In this document: in pieces, positions 63,395 to 64,000 of the stretch
Position numbering within the stretch: the first letter of the stretch is position 1
Layout: each line of letters begins with the position of its first letter
Source: Eurosta solidaginis
Taxonomy: Eukaryota; Arthropoda; Insecta; Diptera; Tephritidae
DNA: 64,000 nucleotides
Direction of reading: 5' to 3'
Assembly (NCBI RefSeq): GCF_040869045.1
Contig: NC_090319.1
Span: 54,532,779-54,596,778 of the forward strand
Notes under the pieces: model-generated
The model's input: the letters and a program-made list of their open reading frames with translations, nothing else
Told to the model about the DNA's origin: nothing
The model's database searches: none
Made by a program: the position numbers and the translations under genes

Positions 63395-64000
63395 CATTAT
63401 TTTTTGAGCAAAAACCCTGGCAGAACACAGTCGGTAAAGTATCACAGATAACAGTGACTATATTTACAAGTCTTTGGAAAGGAATTTGCAATCCTATTTG
63501 AGCGCAAGTGTTCCTTTTCGTTTGTTTAGTTCATTCTCTTTAATTTAAGTGCATTTTCAATTCGAATATGTCAATTTTAACAAATTTACTCCTAAAGCCA
63601 TGGTTCAATTATATGGTTGGCTCATCTCATCAGCTGATTTTATTTATGTCATTGCATGGTCGATGGGATTGTCAAAAGGAGATGGTAAACTCAAAAAGAA
63701 ACCAACACATTGACAACATTTTCTTACCACACACAAAAACTGCTATGTTTTATGTTTTCATTTCATTCCATTCGCCTAATACCAATACACAGATTTTGAC
63801 AATTTGAACAGACATATTTTGTTGCTCTAGAGATGAGCCAACCATATATAGTTGAACCATGCCTAAAGCATTGCTGAATATGACTTTATTGTTTTGAACG
63901 GAGGTGACGCCGCTTCATAGAGAACAAAAGCAATGTCAAAATTACTTGGCCGCTACTATTTTTTCACACAAGAAATATGTACGAAATTTTTCTTGAGCGT
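63395..64000. other. Non-coding DNA, nothing recognised
   Basis: No supported gene or repeat. Frames at 63235-63501 and 63568-63807 lack known motifs, and the first lies largely over the SINE. Confidence 0.4.

Overview
The window looks like genomic DNA of a higher dipteran, probably a tephritid fruit fly. Non-coding DNA is AT-rich, most coding potential is retrotransposon, exon and intron structure follows GT-AG, and several interspersed repeats look like ones I associate with tephritids. The species call is inference. There is no prokaryotic or CRISPR content.

Only one host gene can be supported: a minus-strand KRTCAP2 (keratinocyte-associated protein 2, an oligosaccharyltransferase-associated membrane protein). 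Its exons lie at 46818-46821 (the ATGG only), 46437-46740 and 30253-30376. The second intron is 16,060 bp and is almost wholly built of mobile elements. It holds a gypsy-type LTR retrotransposon (31.2-38.0 kb) broken by a 1.47-kb retroelement, a jockey/CR1-group LINE (38.6-42.6 kb) lying inside an older relative, three SINE-like copies, an inverted-repeat element and tandem repeats.

1-10.2 kb: AT-rich DNA, a decayed LINE carrying a SINE and a minisatellite, an LTR fragment, a PIF/Harbinger transposon (6629-8159) and a palindromic pair of MADF-domain relics (8.4-9.6 kb). 10.2-27.7 kb: matched inverted arms bracket a degenerate (CTTTAA)n hexamer satellite. Three non-LTR retrotransposons sit in this satellite, all in the same orientation: a LOA-like element with RNase H (10930-16778), a nearly full R1-clade element (17089-21719) and a 5'-truncated copy of the latter (21764-24363). 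27.7-30.2 kb: interspersed repeat, solo LTR and SINE relic. 46.8-51.4 kb: MITEs of several families and a Harbinger relic. 51.4-55.8 kb: a SINE followed directly by a second LINE whose ORF2 is intact; one 13-bp target sequence occurs three times around them. 56.4-58.8 kb: an apparently identical 1243-bp tandem duplication. 58.8-64 kb: AT-rich DNA, palindromic MITEs and a tRNA-headed SINE.

The most notable observations are the hexamer satellite used as a repeated landing site by LOA- and R1-type elements, the TE-filled KRTCAP2 intron, the reused LINE/SINE target site, a 5' head shared by two different non-coding retroelements, and a 2A-like motif plus PHD-like finger in the LINE ORF1.
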